From positions 32,023 through 96,022 of the forward strand of contig JALOPI010000005.1 in NCBI GenBank assembly GCA_025453975.1: 64,000 nucleotides of DNA, in the 5' to 3' direction. Each line of letters starts with the position of its first letter. Position 1 is the stretch's first letter. This document shows, in pieces, positions 17,348 to 26,577 of this stretch. Below the pieces are notes generated by a model. The model saw only the letters and a list, made by a program, of their open reading frames with translations. It was not told the origin of the DNA and did not search any database. Source of the stretch: Syntrophobacteraceae bacterium. Its GTDB lineage: Bacteria; Desulfobacterota; Syntrophobacteria; Syntrophobacterales; Syntrophobacteraceae. The translations under genes and the position numbers were made by a program.

Positions 17348-18622
17348 ATGCCCATAAGGAATCCTGCCGTCGAGTGCCTCGATTTCGAAGGAAGGGGACA
17401 GCAGCAGCTGGAGCGGCTTCAGAGCACCCTGAACCGGGCCTACAAGAATGTCCCCTTTTATCGTAATCAGCTGACCGAGCACCGCATCGACCCTCTCCAG
17501 ATCGAGAACCTGTCGGACCTGGCCAGTGTGCCTTTCACCGACCGAAGCCACTTCAGCGAGCATTACCCCTACGGCCTCTTTGCCGTTCCACTCCGTGATG
17601 TGGTGCGCATCCACACGGCCCAGGGGACATCGCTCAACCCCGTGGTCAGCGGCTACACCAAGCAGGACCTCGTCGTGTGGCGCGAGCTGGTGGCCAGGGC
17701 GCTGGCCGCGGCTGGCGTCTCGGGCTCGGACATCCTCCAGATTCACCTGGAGGTCGGGCTGACCAACTGGGGACGCGAGTACAAGGACGGGGCGGAAGCC
17801 ATCGAAGCGAGCGTGATTCCCCTGACGAATCTGCCTCCCGAAAAACAGCTCATGATCCTCAAGGATTACAGGACCTCGGTTCTGGTCACCACGGCCTCGG
17901 CAGCGGCTGAGCTGATGGATCTGCTGTTTCGGTCCAACCTGAACCCCAACGAGCTGGCCCTGAAGACGCTGGTTCTAGTGGGCGAGGCTCCCGACCCCGG
18001 CGGGTTGGCCGCCCAGCTTGAGGAGAGGCTGCACGTCCGTGCCTGGACTCACTATGGCCTCAGCGAAGTTCCCGGGCCGGCTCTGGCCTTTGAGTGTGAC
18101 GAAAGGTCCGGGCTGCACCTGAGCGAGGATCACTTTCTGGCGGAGGTCATCGACCCGGCCGGGGATGTCGCCGTGGAGCCGGGGATGCCCGGCGAGCTGG
18201 TGCTCACCACCCTCACAACGCGGGCCTTTCCCCTCATCCGTTATCGGACCGGGGACAAGGTCCGCTGGCTCGAGGGGCCCTGCCCGTGCGGCCGCACCCT
18301 GAGACGCATGGAATGGCTGCGGGAGCGTTCGGATGAAGCCATGGTCATTCGCGGCGTCAAGGTATACCCTCGGCAGTTGAAGGCTTTGCTCCAGCGCATC
18401 CTGGGTCATGAGCCCCAGGGGACCCGGTTTCAGATTCAGCGGACGGGCCGACGGGATCACCTGGTGGTGTGGCTCGGCGTGGATGAGCTCATTTTTTCCG
18501 ACGAGATCAAGGAGATGGAGCAAACCTCCCTTCGCCTGGGCTCGGAGATGGCCATGGAGCTGGGAATTCCCGTGCGTATTCAGTTCAAGGAGCCCGGGTC
18601 GTTCGAGGCCGACGGGTCATGA
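17348..18622 (+). CDS. PaaK-like protein lacking catalytic motifs (probable pseudoenzyme)
   Basis: This 424-residue paralogue of the PaaK at the start of the operon is alignable over its whole length: YKNVPFYRNQL, HYPYGLFAVPLRDVVRIH, THYGLSEVPGPAL, RYRTGDKVRW and ERSDEAMVIRGVKVYPRQ all have counterparts. Two catalytic elements are lost. The ATP-binding P-loop SSGTTGKP is replaced by AQGTSLNP, and the C-terminal GKAxRV lysine region is absent, the protein ending FKEPGSFEADGS. It is intact and tightly spaced after livF, so it appears to be maintained. A regulatory or scaffold role toward PaaK, or binding of an arylacetate or acyl-CoA, is possible. Ligase activity is unlikely. Confidence 0.8.
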   Translation: MPIRNPAVECLDFEGRGQQQLERLQSTLNRAYKNVPFYRNQLTEHRIDPLQIENLSDLASVPFTDRSHFSEHYPYGLFAVPLRDVVRIHTAQGTSLNPVVSGYTKQDLVVWRELVARALAAAGVSGSDILQIHLEVGLTNWGREYKDGAEAIEASVIPLTNLPPEKQLMILKDYRTSVLVTTASAAAELMDLLFRSNLNPNELALKTLVLVGEAPDPGGLAAQLEERLHVRAWTHYGLSEVPGPALAFECDERSGLHLSEDHFLAEVIDPAGDVAVEPGMPGELVLTTLTTRAFPLIRYRTGDKVRWLEGPCPCGRTLRRMEWLRERSDEAMVIRGVKVYPRQLKALLQRILGHEPQGTRFQIQRTGRRDHLVVWLGVDELIFSDEIKEMEQTSLRLGSEMAMELGIPVRIQFKEPGSFEADGS

Positions 18623-19417
18623 CAGACCGCATGGGCGCAGCGTCCCCGGGGACATGGGAGCGATGGGACCACCGCCGTCCCTGGCTCGCCGGCTTCTTTT
18701 CGGAATCGAGGGGACGGTGATAGCCATTATTTTGACATCCTGATTCATACCCATCCTCAAAGCCCCGACGGGCCACTGGACCCTCCCGCCGGGGGTACCT
18801 GCCGAGTCAATCCAGCCATTGTCAGTGATAGGCCCATGGGTGCCTGGCTCTTCGCGGAGGAGCGGGGGTCTTTGAAGATCTTCACGAGGAAGCGGCGCAG
18901 CTCTTTTTGTGAAAAAGAGCGTCAAAAGTCTATCGACTTGCTTGCATCCTTATGCTAGCGTTCAGGTGGGGCCTTGAATATCGATGTGATTTTTCCTGTC
19001 GTCGGATTGGACGCTGTCCAGTTCGAATCCTGAGCAGATCCCGAGCACGCGTTAACCAGTGGCACCGAATTCCGGGTACCCGGAACGGGCAGGCGGGGTG
19101 ATTTGCCGGTGTGTTGGCTTGCTTTTTGATCCTTCGGATCAACCGGGTCACGTCCCCGTCGGCGGATTTGGGTCCGCCACTGCTTTCGCGACAGATCTCC
19201 TGGGGGTGGACGAGCAGAGCCGCGGGGATTCGGGAACGTCTCGATGATGTCCTTCGGCTTCGGCAAGCCGTAATCCGAGCATTTGAGAAAGCCCTTGATG
19301 TTTACACCTGTCCTGCCGACAGTAGTGTTTACCGAACCAAAGTCAAAATCATAAGTGAATTTGATGGGTTGAGAGAATTCATCCACGCAAGTCATTTCCA
19401 CGGGGCTGCAGATATCC
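18623..19417. other. Long intergenic stretch, mostly non-coding
   Basis: This stretch of nearly 800 bases has no gene I can support strongly. It holds a hairpin (18900-18920), a possible minus-strand ORF (described separately) and no clear promoter. Base composition is lower in GC than the flanking operons in 19280-19400. A palindrome-like GGGTACCCGGAA lies near 19074. The stretch separates the liv operon from the HDOD/kinase pair. It could be a decayed gene region. Confidence 0.4.
18900..18920. terminator. Hairpin with A/T arms, possible bidirectional terminator
   Basis: A 9-bp perfect stem GCTCTTTTT / AAAAAGAGC with a 3-base loop (GTG). The arms contain T5 and A5, so it could act in either direction, but there is no separate T tract after it. 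It lies about 280 bases after the PaaK-like gene. Confidence 0.35.
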
Positions 19418-19425
19418 ATGTCCAT
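18955..19425 (-). CDS. Doubtful small ORF, unknown
   Basis: An ATG at 19425 on the minus strand is preceded by GGGAG with five-base spacing and starts MDMDICSPVEMTCVDEF. The first 75 or so residues (including NIKGFLKCSDYGLPKPKDI) look protein-like with sensible codon use. Beyond that the sequence becomes Arg/Pro-rich and non-descript, as in a decayed or frameshifted gene. No family is recognised. The start overlaps the start of the divergent HDOD gene by eight bases, which is unusual and lowers confidence. A plus-strand ORF across the same bases (19111-19440) has no ribosome binding site. Confidence 0.25.
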   Translation of the reverse strand: MDMDICSPVEMTCVDEFSQPIKFTYDFDFGSVNTTVGRTGVNIKGFLKCSDYGLPKPKDIIETFPNPRGSARPPPGDLSRKQWRTQIRRRGRDPVDPKDQKASQHTGKSPRLPVPGTRNSVPLVNACSGSAQDSNWTASNPTTGKITSIFKAPPER

Positions 19426-20278
19426 GTGCTCTCCCAATGAGCAGGAAGTTCGACACCGGATTGCTCGAATCCGTGACCTCCCTACCCTGTCCGGGTCGCT
19501 CCAGCGATTGGTGGAGATCATCCATGACGAAGTCTCGTCGCCGGAGGAGCTCGAAAGCCTCATTCGATACGACCAGGCCCTCTCCGCGCGGATCCTGCGA
19601 GTCGCCAATTCCACCTATTACGGCATGAGGGGAAGCGTGCCGACCCTCTCCAAGGCCATGATTGTGATCGGTTACGAGCAGGTCAAGTCCCTGTGCTTGT
19701 GTGCCCTCCTGATGGATATGTATTCCAATCCCACTTCCATCGATGCGCGGGAGCGTGAAAGGCTCTGGAAGCACTCTTTCGCCACGGCGCGGGTGGCGAG
19801 CGAGATGGCTCGATCGAGGCCCTGGGTCAGTCCTGAAAAAGCCTACATTCTCGCTTTTTTTCACGATCTGGGCCGGGTGGCCATGGCCTTTTGCCTCCAG
19901 GATCATTATCAGGCCATCCGCCAGTTGTCTCGAAACGGAAGAACACCGCTTTGGTCCGCCGAGCTGCAGTACGGACTGACGCACACGGTGGTGGGGAAGT
20001 GGCTGGCGGCTCGGTGGAGCCTGCCCGAAGTGTTTCAGCTGGTCATGGAGTTTCACCATTTCCCCGAGAAAAGCCCGGCTTTCAAAGCCGAGGTGAAGCT
20101 CGTCGCTCTCGCCAACACGCTGGTCAACAGCAGAGAAGATCCCGACCTCCTCGAGGATGAATCCACTTCCCGTTACCGCAAAGACCTGTTCATCCCGGAC
20201 AATGAGTGGGATGCGGGCCGGGAGCGGCTGGGGGTGATATGGGCCGAGGTAGAGCAGCTGTGGACGTTATTGCGATAA
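19418..20278 (+). CDS. HDOD-domain protein
   Basis: This 286-residue protein has one HDOD domain covering about residues 10-205. The hallmarks are RIARIRDLPTLSGSLQRLVEII, YDQALSARILRVANSTYYGMRG and, in the second half, LAFFHDLGRVAMAFCLQ and EFHHFPEKSP. HDOD proteins resemble HD phosphohydrolases but usually lack full metal coordination and act in signalling, for example in chemotaxis or c-di-GMP networks. The ATG at 19418 has only a weak ribosome binding site; the next ATG is 19424. The following hybrid kinase gene begins 10 bases later, so the two probably form one signalling pair. Confidence 0.8.
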   Translation: MSMCSPNEQEVRHRIARIRDLPTLSGSLQRLVEIIHDEVSSPEELESLIRYDQALSARILRVANSTYYGMRGSVPTLSKAMIVIGYEQVKSLCLCALLMDMYSNPTSIDARERERLWKHSFATARVASEMARSRPWVSPEKAYILAFFHDLGRVAMAFCLQDHYQAIRQLSRNGRTPLWSAELQYGLTHTVVGKWLAARWSLPEVFQLVMEFHHFPEKSPAFKAEVKLVALANTLVNSREDPDLLEDESTSRYRKDLFIPDNEWDAGRERLGVIWAEVEQLWTLLR

Positions 20279-20288
20279 GGTGACACCC

Positions 20289-22457
20289 ATGGATGAAACG
20301 TTGAGCAGTATTCTGCGGACCGGGCTCCTGAGCTCCCAGGAGCGGGATGAGGAGTCCAGTCGTTTCCTTGGGATCATTGGGAGGTGCGCTGAGCTGTTTT
20401 CCTTCCAATCCGAGGAGCCGGCCGAGGATCGCATCCTCAAGGAACTGGCCCGCATCATCATAGAGGAAACGGATTTCGAGAACTGCTCCATAGTCCTGTG
20501 GGATCCAGGCGCCGATCATCTGAGCCTCAAGGCGGCTTACGGCCTGGACGATCTGCTGGGAAGCGGCACGGTGGGGAATCGCCATCGGGACCTCGCCTTC
20601 GATGTCGGCGAGGGAATTGCCGGCCGGGTTTTTCAGATGCGATCCCCTTTCTTTCTGGAGAACGCCGTCAGTGATCCCTTGCCGCCCAAAAGGGGGGCGA
20701 CCGTCGCGCCCATCTCCCTGGTCTGCCTTCCCCTGAACGATCTCGGGGTCATGAACATCAGCTCCGCCCAGCCTCGGTGTTTTTCGAGCCAGACCAGGCG
20801 GAACTGGGAGCTCATCAGCCGCATCATCAGCTTTCTCCTCGGCGGCGCCCTGGCGTCCAGGGGGCCAGGCCAGGCCAGACTCCCCATCAGTCCGGATCTC
20901 AAGAACGGCAAGAGCCATTCGCATTCCGCGGAGAGGGAGCCGGCACAGGACCTTCCGCTGCCGCAGCAGGCGCTGGAAAGCACTCCCCAAGGAATCTGCC
21001 TCCTCGATTCCATCGGTGCCATCGTGCAGGTGAACCAGAGCATCGAGCGCAGGCATGGGCTCAGCGCCTCCCAGCTCAAGGGTCGCTCCCCGGCCATTCT
21101 TTTCGCCAGCCCTTCGGAATTCGAGAAGCTCTTCAGGGAAGTGTCGGCCTTCCAGGCCCAGGAGCTGACCAACGTCTCCATGATGACCCGGGAAGGCGAA
21201 TCCTACCCCGCCGACGTGAACCTCGTGCGGCTCTTGGGGGAATCCGGCACCACCAGCGGCTTTCTTCTGGTAATCCATGACATGACCAAGAGGAATGTGC
21301 TGGCCGAGAAGCTCATTCAAACCGAGAAGCTGGCGGCCCTCGGAACGATGGCAGGGGGTGTGGCTCATGATTTCAATAATCTTTTGATGGCTATTCTGGG
21401 GAATATTCAGCTCATGCTGCCCGCCATCGCCGATGATGAAATCCAGCGGCGGCTGCACAACATCGAAAAAGCGGTGCAGGATGGGGCGAGCACCGTGCGC
21501 CGGCTCCAGAAGTTCACCGAGCGGAGCAGGGATTCCCAGATGCCGGCCGCATCCGTGGATGTGGCCGAAGCCATCAATGACGTCATCGAGCTGACGAGAC
21601 CGCGCTGGAAGAACGCCATGGAGCGCTCGGGGAGGAGCATTCGCTTCGAGCTGAGCCTGGCCCCGGCGTGCTTTGCCTCCATCAGTGCCTCGGATTTGAG
21701 GGAGGTGCTCACGAACCTCGTGTTCAACGCCGTTGAAGCCATGCCGGAAGGGGGAGTCATCACCCTGTCGTGCAGGGAATCCGGGGATCAGATCCTGCTG
21801 GAGGTATCGGACACCGGCGTGGGAATGACCAAGGAGGTTTCAGGAAGGATATTCGATCCCTTTTATACAACCAAGGGGGTGGGCAACTCGGGGCTGGGGC
21901 TGAGTGTCTCCTGGAGCCTCATCGCCCGGAGCGGCGGAGAGATTCGGGCCCGGAGCGCGCCCGGCAGGGGATCGGCGTTTGAGATCTCTCTCCCCAAGGC
22001 ATCTCCGCTTCCTGGAGCGAGCGTGTCATGCAGATCCCCATCGACACCCAGGTTTTTTCGGCTCCTCATCGTCGACGATGACCCGGAGATCCTGGAGATT
22101 CTGAGAGACATGCTGCGTCTGAAAGGACACCGGGTCACGGCAACGGCTGATGGACACGAGGCCCTGCGGCTCATCGATGCCGAGCATTTCGACCTGGTCC
22201 TGACGGACCTGGGAATGCCTTCGGTGAGCGGATGGGATATCGCCAGACGGGCGAAAGCGAGGAGCCCCAAGCTCCCCGTCATCCTCATCACCGGCTGGGG
22301 AGCCCAGTACGAGGAAGACGATCTCACGGCCAGCGGGGTCGACCACGTGCTTTCGAAGCCCCTCAGCTGGGACAGGCTCCTGGAGGCGGTGACCGATTCC
22401 CTCAACCCTGTCATCACCGAGTCCACCGGTCCAAGGTCCATTCTCCACATCGCTTGA
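20289..22457 (+). CDS. Hybrid sensor kinase: GAF-PAS-HisKA-HATPase-receiver
   Basis: A soluble 722-residue signalling protein. A GAF-like domain spans about residues 45-190 and a PAS domain about 225-335. A HisKA domain follows with GGVAHDFNNLLMAILGN (His near residue 359), then an HATPase_c domain with EVSDTGVGMTKE and GNSGLGLSVSW. A C-terminal receiver has its Asp in LVLTDLGMP (near residue 638) and Lys in VLSKPLSWD. No membrane segment is present, so it senses a cytoplasmic cue. The ATG at 20289 follows AAGG at suitable spacing; a GTG at 20280 is an alternative. It is coupled to the HDOD gene. Confidence 0.88.
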   Translation: MDETLSSILRTGLLSSQERDEESSRFLGIIGRCAELFSFQSEEPAEDRILKELARIIIEETDFENCSIVLWDPGADHLSLKAAYGLDDLLGSGTVGNRHRDLAFDVGEGIAGRVFQMRSPFFLENAVSDPLPPKRGATVAPISLVCLPLNDLGVMNISSAQPRCFSSQTRRNWELISRIISFLLGGALASRGPGQARLPISPDLKNGKSHSHSAEREPAQDLPLPQQALESTPQGICLLDSIGAIVQVNQSIERRHGLSASQLKGRSPAILFASPSEFEKLFREVSAFQAQELTNVSMMTREGESYPADVNLVRLLGESGTTSGFLLVIHDMTKRNVLAEKLIQTEKLAALGTMAGGVAHDFNNLLMAILGNIQLMLPAIADDEIQRRLHNIEKAVQDGASTVRRLQKFTERSRDSQMPAASVDVAEAINDVIELTRPRWKNAMERSGRSIRFELSLAPACFASISASDLREVLTNLVFNAVEAMPEGGVITLSCRESGDQILLEVSDTGVGMTKEVSGRIFDPFYTTKGVGNSGLGLSVSWSLIARSGGEIRARSAPGRGSAFEISLPKASPLPGASVSCRSPSTPRFFRLLIVDDDPEILEILRDMLRLKGHRVTATADGHEALRLIDAEHFDLVLTDLGMPSVSGWDIARRAKARSPKLPVILITGWGAQYEEDDLTASGVDHVLSKPLSWDRLLEAVTDSLNPVITESTGPRSILHIA

Positions 22458-22715
22458 ACGGCCCCTCGGCTCCCGGAGACCTCACGGCGCCCCGGACGGG
22501 ATTCAACCGGCCCCAGCCCCCCTCGGAAGCTCCTTACTCCGGGTCCCGTCGCGTGCCTGACGCCACGGATCCATCGTTTCCCAACGTCCGTCGCCAACCG
22601 TTTTTCCCTTGCCTGCCCCACCCCACATAGAGATTTCGCATCTTCTGGAAATATGCTAAGAGAGCGGTTCATCAGTGGCAGCTAGGCATCAGCATGGAAA
22701 GAATCATGGGTGGGA

Positions 22716-24017
22716 ATGATGGAAAGCTCAGCCCAAAACCGCTACAAGGCCTCCATTGACTACCTGTATGGTCTGCAGAAATACGGCATCAAGTTTGGTC
22801 TGAACTCCACGGAGAGAATCCTGGAGCGCCTCGGAAACCCCGAGAAGCAGCTCAGATGCATCCATGTGGGCGGAACCAACGGCAAGGGATCCACGGCGGC
22901 CACGCTTTCGAGCATTCTGCGGCATCATGGATTCAAGGTGGGCCTGTACACTTCGCCGCACCTGGTTCGCTTCACGGAGAGATTTCGGGTCGATGAGCGT
23001 GAAGCGGCCGTGGATCGCATTCTCGGTGTTTTCGAGCGTGTACGGTCGGTGCTGGACGACGGAGAGCCCCCCACGTTCTTCGAGATGGTTACGGCCATGG
23101 GCTTCCAGTATTTCCTCGAGGAGCAGGTGGACTGGGCCGTCATCGAGGTAGGTATGGGGGGGCGGCTGGACGCGACCAACGTCATCTGGCCCGAAGTCGG
23201 CATCATCACCAACGTGTCGTACGATCACCAGGAGTTTCTGGGCAGCAGCCTGGCATCCATAGCCCGCGAGAAAGCGGGAATCATCAAGGAGGGTGTGCCC
23301 TTGATCACGGGAGCCAGACAGCCGGTGGTCAAGGGGATTTTGAAAGCCACCTGCTTCAGCCAGCAGGCGCCCGTTTACTGCCTGGGATCGCATTTCCGCG
23401 TACGCCGCAACCCCGACGGCTCGTTTCAGTACCATGGCATCAAGCAGAAGTGGCGTTCCCTCGAGCTGAGCCTCAAGGGCACCCATCAGGTCCAGAATAC
23501 CGCCCTGGCATTGGCTGCCCTTGAAGTTCTCGAGGGCAGCGGTAGGCTGACCCTGGACACGGCATCTCTCAAGGAGGGACTGCTTCAGGTGCATTGGCCA
23601 TGTCGGCTGGAGATCCTCCAGAGGGACCCGCTCGTGATCCTGGACGGCGCGCACAATCCCCATGGCGCCGACAGCCTGAGGGATGCGCTCAAATCCTGTT
23701 TTACCTATGACAAGCTCCACCTTGTGCTGGGGATCATGGCCGACAAGGACACACGCGGAATCCTGAGGCGTCTGCTTCCCCTGGCGGAGACAGCGATCTT
23801 CACTCAGCCGCGTTACGCTCGGGCCGAAAAGCCGGAGACCCTCAAACGGCTGGCGCGTCCCTATGTCCAGAAGCATTACGTCATTCAGGATCCCGCGGCG
23901 GCCATTGCCGAAGCCCGGGCCCTGGCATCGCCCAGGGATGCCATTTGCATTGCCGGCTCCCTTTATTTTGCCGGTGAAGTGAAAGAGCTGTTTGGAGAGC
24001 AGACCCTCTCGCTGTGA
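22716..24017 (+). CDS. folC: Bifunctional dihydrofolate/folylpolyglutamate synthase
   Basis: FolC adds L-glutamate to dihydropteroate and to folates, using ATP. The 433-residue protein shows the family order: KYGIKFGLNSTERIL near the N-terminus, P-loop VGGTNGKGSTAATL, LYTSPHLVRFTERFRV, EVGMGGRLDATNV, and NVSYDHQEFLGSSLASIAREKAGIIK. The C-terminal domain has LDGAHNPHGADSLRDAL. The ATG at 22716 is chosen, with ATG 22719 and GTG 22710 as close alternatives. The upstream 258 bases contain no gene. A 178-base gap separates it from lptD. Confidence 0.9.
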   Translation: MMESSAQNRYKASIDYLYGLQKYGIKFGLNSTERILERLGNPEKQLRCIHVGGTNGKGSTAATLSSILRHHGFKVGLYTSPHLVRFTERFRVDEREAAVDRILGVFERVRSVLDDGEPPTFFEMVTAMGFQYFLEEQVDWAVIEVGMGGRLDATNVIWPEVGIITNVSYDHQEFLGSSLASIAREKAGIIKEGVPLITGARQPVVKGILKATCFSQQAPVYCLGSHFRVRRNPDGSFQYHGIKQKWRSLELSLKGTHQVQNTALALAALEVLEGSGRLTLDTASLKEGLLQVHWPCRLEILQRDPLVILDGAHNPHGADSLRDALKSCFTYDKLHLVLGIMADKDTRGILRRLLPLAETAIFTQPRYARAEKPETLKRLARPYVQKHYVIQDPAAAIAEARALASPRDAICIAGSLYFAGEVKELFGEQTLSL

Positions 24018-24195
24018 TGAGGAAACGGGGGCTCGAGCCGGGCGGGGATGGAGCTTTCCGGCGCCCGCATGACCGGCCGGCTTTTGAGGCGCTCAGCTCC
24101 GTCAGGGCTTCGGGTCTGAGAGCCTGCCTGCGACAAGGACACCCGACGGGGTGCTCGGAAACAACGCCGCTTTCCACGGAAGGGGCCGCGACGCC

Positions 24196-26490
24196 ATGGT
24201 TTTCAGCCGATTAGCTCGCATCAGGACGTCGGTCCTGGGCTCGCTCTGCCTGGGCGTATTCTTCTTCATGCTCACGGGTGGCTTTCACGGGAAGGCCTGT
24301 GCCGAGGAGGAGCTGAAGGACCTCGTCACCGATGGGGGCTTGGCCTCCCAGCTTCGCGGCGCCTGGACCATCGACGCGGACCAGCTATCCTATGATCGGG
24401 AGAGAAAGGTCTATGAGGCCGTCGGCAACGTTCGCATCGTTTCCGGCAAGCGCCACATCGAGTCGGACTGGGCCGAGCTGGATACAGCCAGGCGCATCGT
24501 GGAGCTCAAGGGAAATGTGACGCTCAAGTATGGCAGTGACTGGCTCCGCGGAGAGCATGTCATCTGGAATCTGGATGAGGAGACGGGCTGGGTGGATGGC
24601 GGTTTGACCTACTTTGCCGCCAACCAGCTTTACGCCCAGGGGGAGAATATCGAGAAGACCGGGGCGACGAAGTACGAGCTCAAGAATGGGTTCGTCACGG
24701 GCTGCGACCCCCAGGGGCCGGACTGGAAGATTCGCTACGAAAACATGAAGGTCGACGTGGACGGCATTGCGTGGGCCAGGAGCACCTCCTTCTGGGTCGG
24801 GGATGTACCGGTGTTCTATATGCCCATTGTGGCGGTGCCCCTGAGCCGGAATCGACAATCCGGGTTTCTCCTTCCGTGGGGGGGCTATTCCGAGCTGAAC
24901 GGCGTCCAGGGCGAGATCCCTTTCTATTGGGCCATCCGCCAGGACATGGACGCCACGTTTTTTGGCCGATACATGTCCGAGCGGGGCTGGATGAGCGGCG
25001 TGGAATACCGCATCGCCAACGAGAGGTGGGGGGAGGGGATCTGGCTTTTCAACTACCTCAGTGACCAGGCCGACAAGGCCCACCTGGCCGCCCAGGAATA
25101 TCCCTTCATCCGGAGCGATCGTTTCTGGCTGAGGTCGCGACATTCCTTTGAGCTGCCCTGGGAGATCGAGGCCAAGATGGACCTCGATTTCGTGAGCGAC
25201 CGAAATTTTCTGCCGGAGTTCGAGCGGGGATCGGCGTCCATAGATTATTCCGACAAGATTTTCAGGGAGCATTTCGGGCGTGGTGTCATCAACGACGAGT
25301 ACACCCTCGCCAGGGAATCCAGTCTCTACCTGGAGAAGAGGCGGGAATCCAGCCTCATCAGCATGGACACCCGTTACTGGGACCAACAGGACAAGGAGAT
25401 CGACGAATTCACCTTGCAGCGCCTGCCCTCTCTCGCCTTCAGTGTCATTCCCACATGGATCGATGCCCTCCCTGCCTATTATACCTTCGGTACGAGCTAC
25501 ACCAACTACTGGAGGCGCGATGGGGACCGGGCAAACCGCCTGGATGTTTCTCCGAGGCTGACCCTGCCGGTGCATTGGGGAAATTACCTCGATGTGGAGC
25601 CCTCCATTGGCCTGCGCGCCACTTCCTACTGGGTCGACTGGCGTGATGACGTGCCCGAGGAGCCCAGCGAGAGTCAGGGACGCCTGTTCACGGACTTGCG
25701 CATGGAGATGAGCAGCCGTCTCAACCGGGTCTACCCGTTGCAGGTCGGATCCTTCACTGCCTTTCAGCATTCCATCCGTCCGGAAGTGGTCTACGAATAT
25801 GTTCCGGAGCCCATCGAGGGAGACATCCCGCTCTTCGACCGGTTCGACGAGGATCCCACGCGCCATGATATTCGTTATGGATTCACGACCTTTTTGACGG
25901 GGAAATCCGTCAAGACCGATGCACAGGGCAACGAGCGGGTGAGCTACCAAGAGGTGGCGCGGCTCCAGGTGCTGCACGGCTATAATTTTGAGCGGGTTCC
26001 GGTGAATGTGCCCGATGTCCGGCTGGAAAGCAGCCGTGAAAAGGGGGTGACGGACATAGGGGTCCGCCTGGACCTGAAGCCTAGGCAGTACGTGACCCTC
26101 TCGTACGACACCGAGTTCTCCCCTGATCGCGGCAACATGGAGCTGCACGACTTCTACATGGTTTTGAACAGCGGCCTGGGGCACCGGCTGCGCCTGGACT
26201 ACCAATACCGCAGGGATTCGCTGGTGGATGAGATCATTGCCAGCACCAGCATCAAGGTCTTCAAAAACCTCTATCTCCTGACCTATCACGACTACTCCAT
26301 CGACCAGGACGATCTGTACGCCCATGGTTATGGAATCCGTTATGACCACGGCTGCTGGGCCATCGGCCTGTCCTACGAGAATGAAGAGAAAGACCATCGC
26401 ATCGCCTTCACGGTGAATCTGCTGGGGCTGGGCTCTTTCGGCGCCAGCCGAAGCTACGGCAGGGGGGACAGTGACCTGGACCTCAAATGA
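24196..26490 (+). CDS. lptD: LPS-assembly protein LptD
   Basis: The outer-membrane translocon that inserts LPS in the outer leaflet together with LptE. The 764-residue protein has a signal peptide (to about LTGGFHGKACA). An LptA-like N-terminal beta-jellyroll follows (IDADQLSYDRERKVYEAVGNV, IVELKGNVTLKYG), then a long beta-barrel region with alternating aromatic strands ending in FGASRSYGRGDSDLDLK. The segment VPVFYMPIVAVPLSRNRQSGFLLP is a conserved LptD landmark. The ATG at 24196 gives a proper signal peptide. An earlier open frame adds 15 residues without features. No lptE or surA lies nearby. Confidence 0.9.
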   Translation: MVFSRLARIRTSVLGSLCLGVFFFMLTGGFHGKACAEEELKDLVTDGGLASQLRGAWTIDADQLSYDRERKVYEAVGNVRIVSGKRHIESDWAELDTARRIVELKGNVTLKYGSDWLRGEHVIWNLDEETGWVDGGLTYFAANQLYAQGENIEKTGATKYELKNGFVTGCDPQGPDWKIRYENMKVDVDGIAWARSTSFWVGDVPVFYMPIVAVPLSRNRQSGFLLPWGGYSELNGVQGEIPFYWAIRQDMDATFFGRYMSERGWMSGVEYRIANERWGEGIWLFNYLSDQADKAHLAAQEYPFIRSDRFWLRSRHSFELPWEIEAKMDLDFVSDRNFLPEFERGSASIDYSDKIFREHFGRGVINDEYTLARESSLYLEKRRESSLISMDTRYWDQQDKEIDEFTLQRLPSLAFSVIPTWIDALPAYYTFGTSYTNYWRRDGDRANRLDVSPRLTLPVHWGNYLDVEPSIGLRATSYWVDWRDDVPEEPSESQGRLFTDLRMEMSSRLNRVYPLQVGSFTAFQHSIRPEVVYEYVPEPIEGDIPLFDRFDEDPTRHDIRYGFTTFLTGKSVKTDAQGNERVSYQEVARLQVLHGYNFERVPVNVPDVRLESSREKGVTDIGVRLDLKPRQYVTLSYDTEFSPDRGNMELHDFYMVLNSGLGHRLRLDYQYRRDSLVDEIIASTSIKVFKNLYLLTYHDYSIDQDDLYAHGYGIRYDHGCWAIGLSYENEEKDHRIAFTVNLLGLGSFGASRSYGRGDSDLDLK

Positions 26491-26505
26491 AATGCGATTA
26501 CCATC

Positions 26506-26534
26506 TTGACAAACAGGGACTGTTCCTCTATAGC
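26506..26534 (+). promoter_or_regulatory. Sigma-70 promoter of rplM-rpsI
   Basis: TTGACA (26506-26511) and TATAGC (26529-26534) are separated by exactly 17 bases. They lie 44 bases upstream of the rplM start codon, a sensible distance for a strong ribosomal-protein promoter. The -35 is perfect and the -10 matches four of six positions. Confidence 0.7.
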
Positions 26535-26577
26535 TTACGGGCTTCAGGCTAGACATATTCCTTGCGGAGAGCAACCG

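Noticed and set aside
15734..17746. 670-codon open frame on the minus strand across livG-livF
   Set aside because: It is the mirror of well-supported ABC ATPase genes in high-GC DNA and has no ribosome binding site or recognisable domain.
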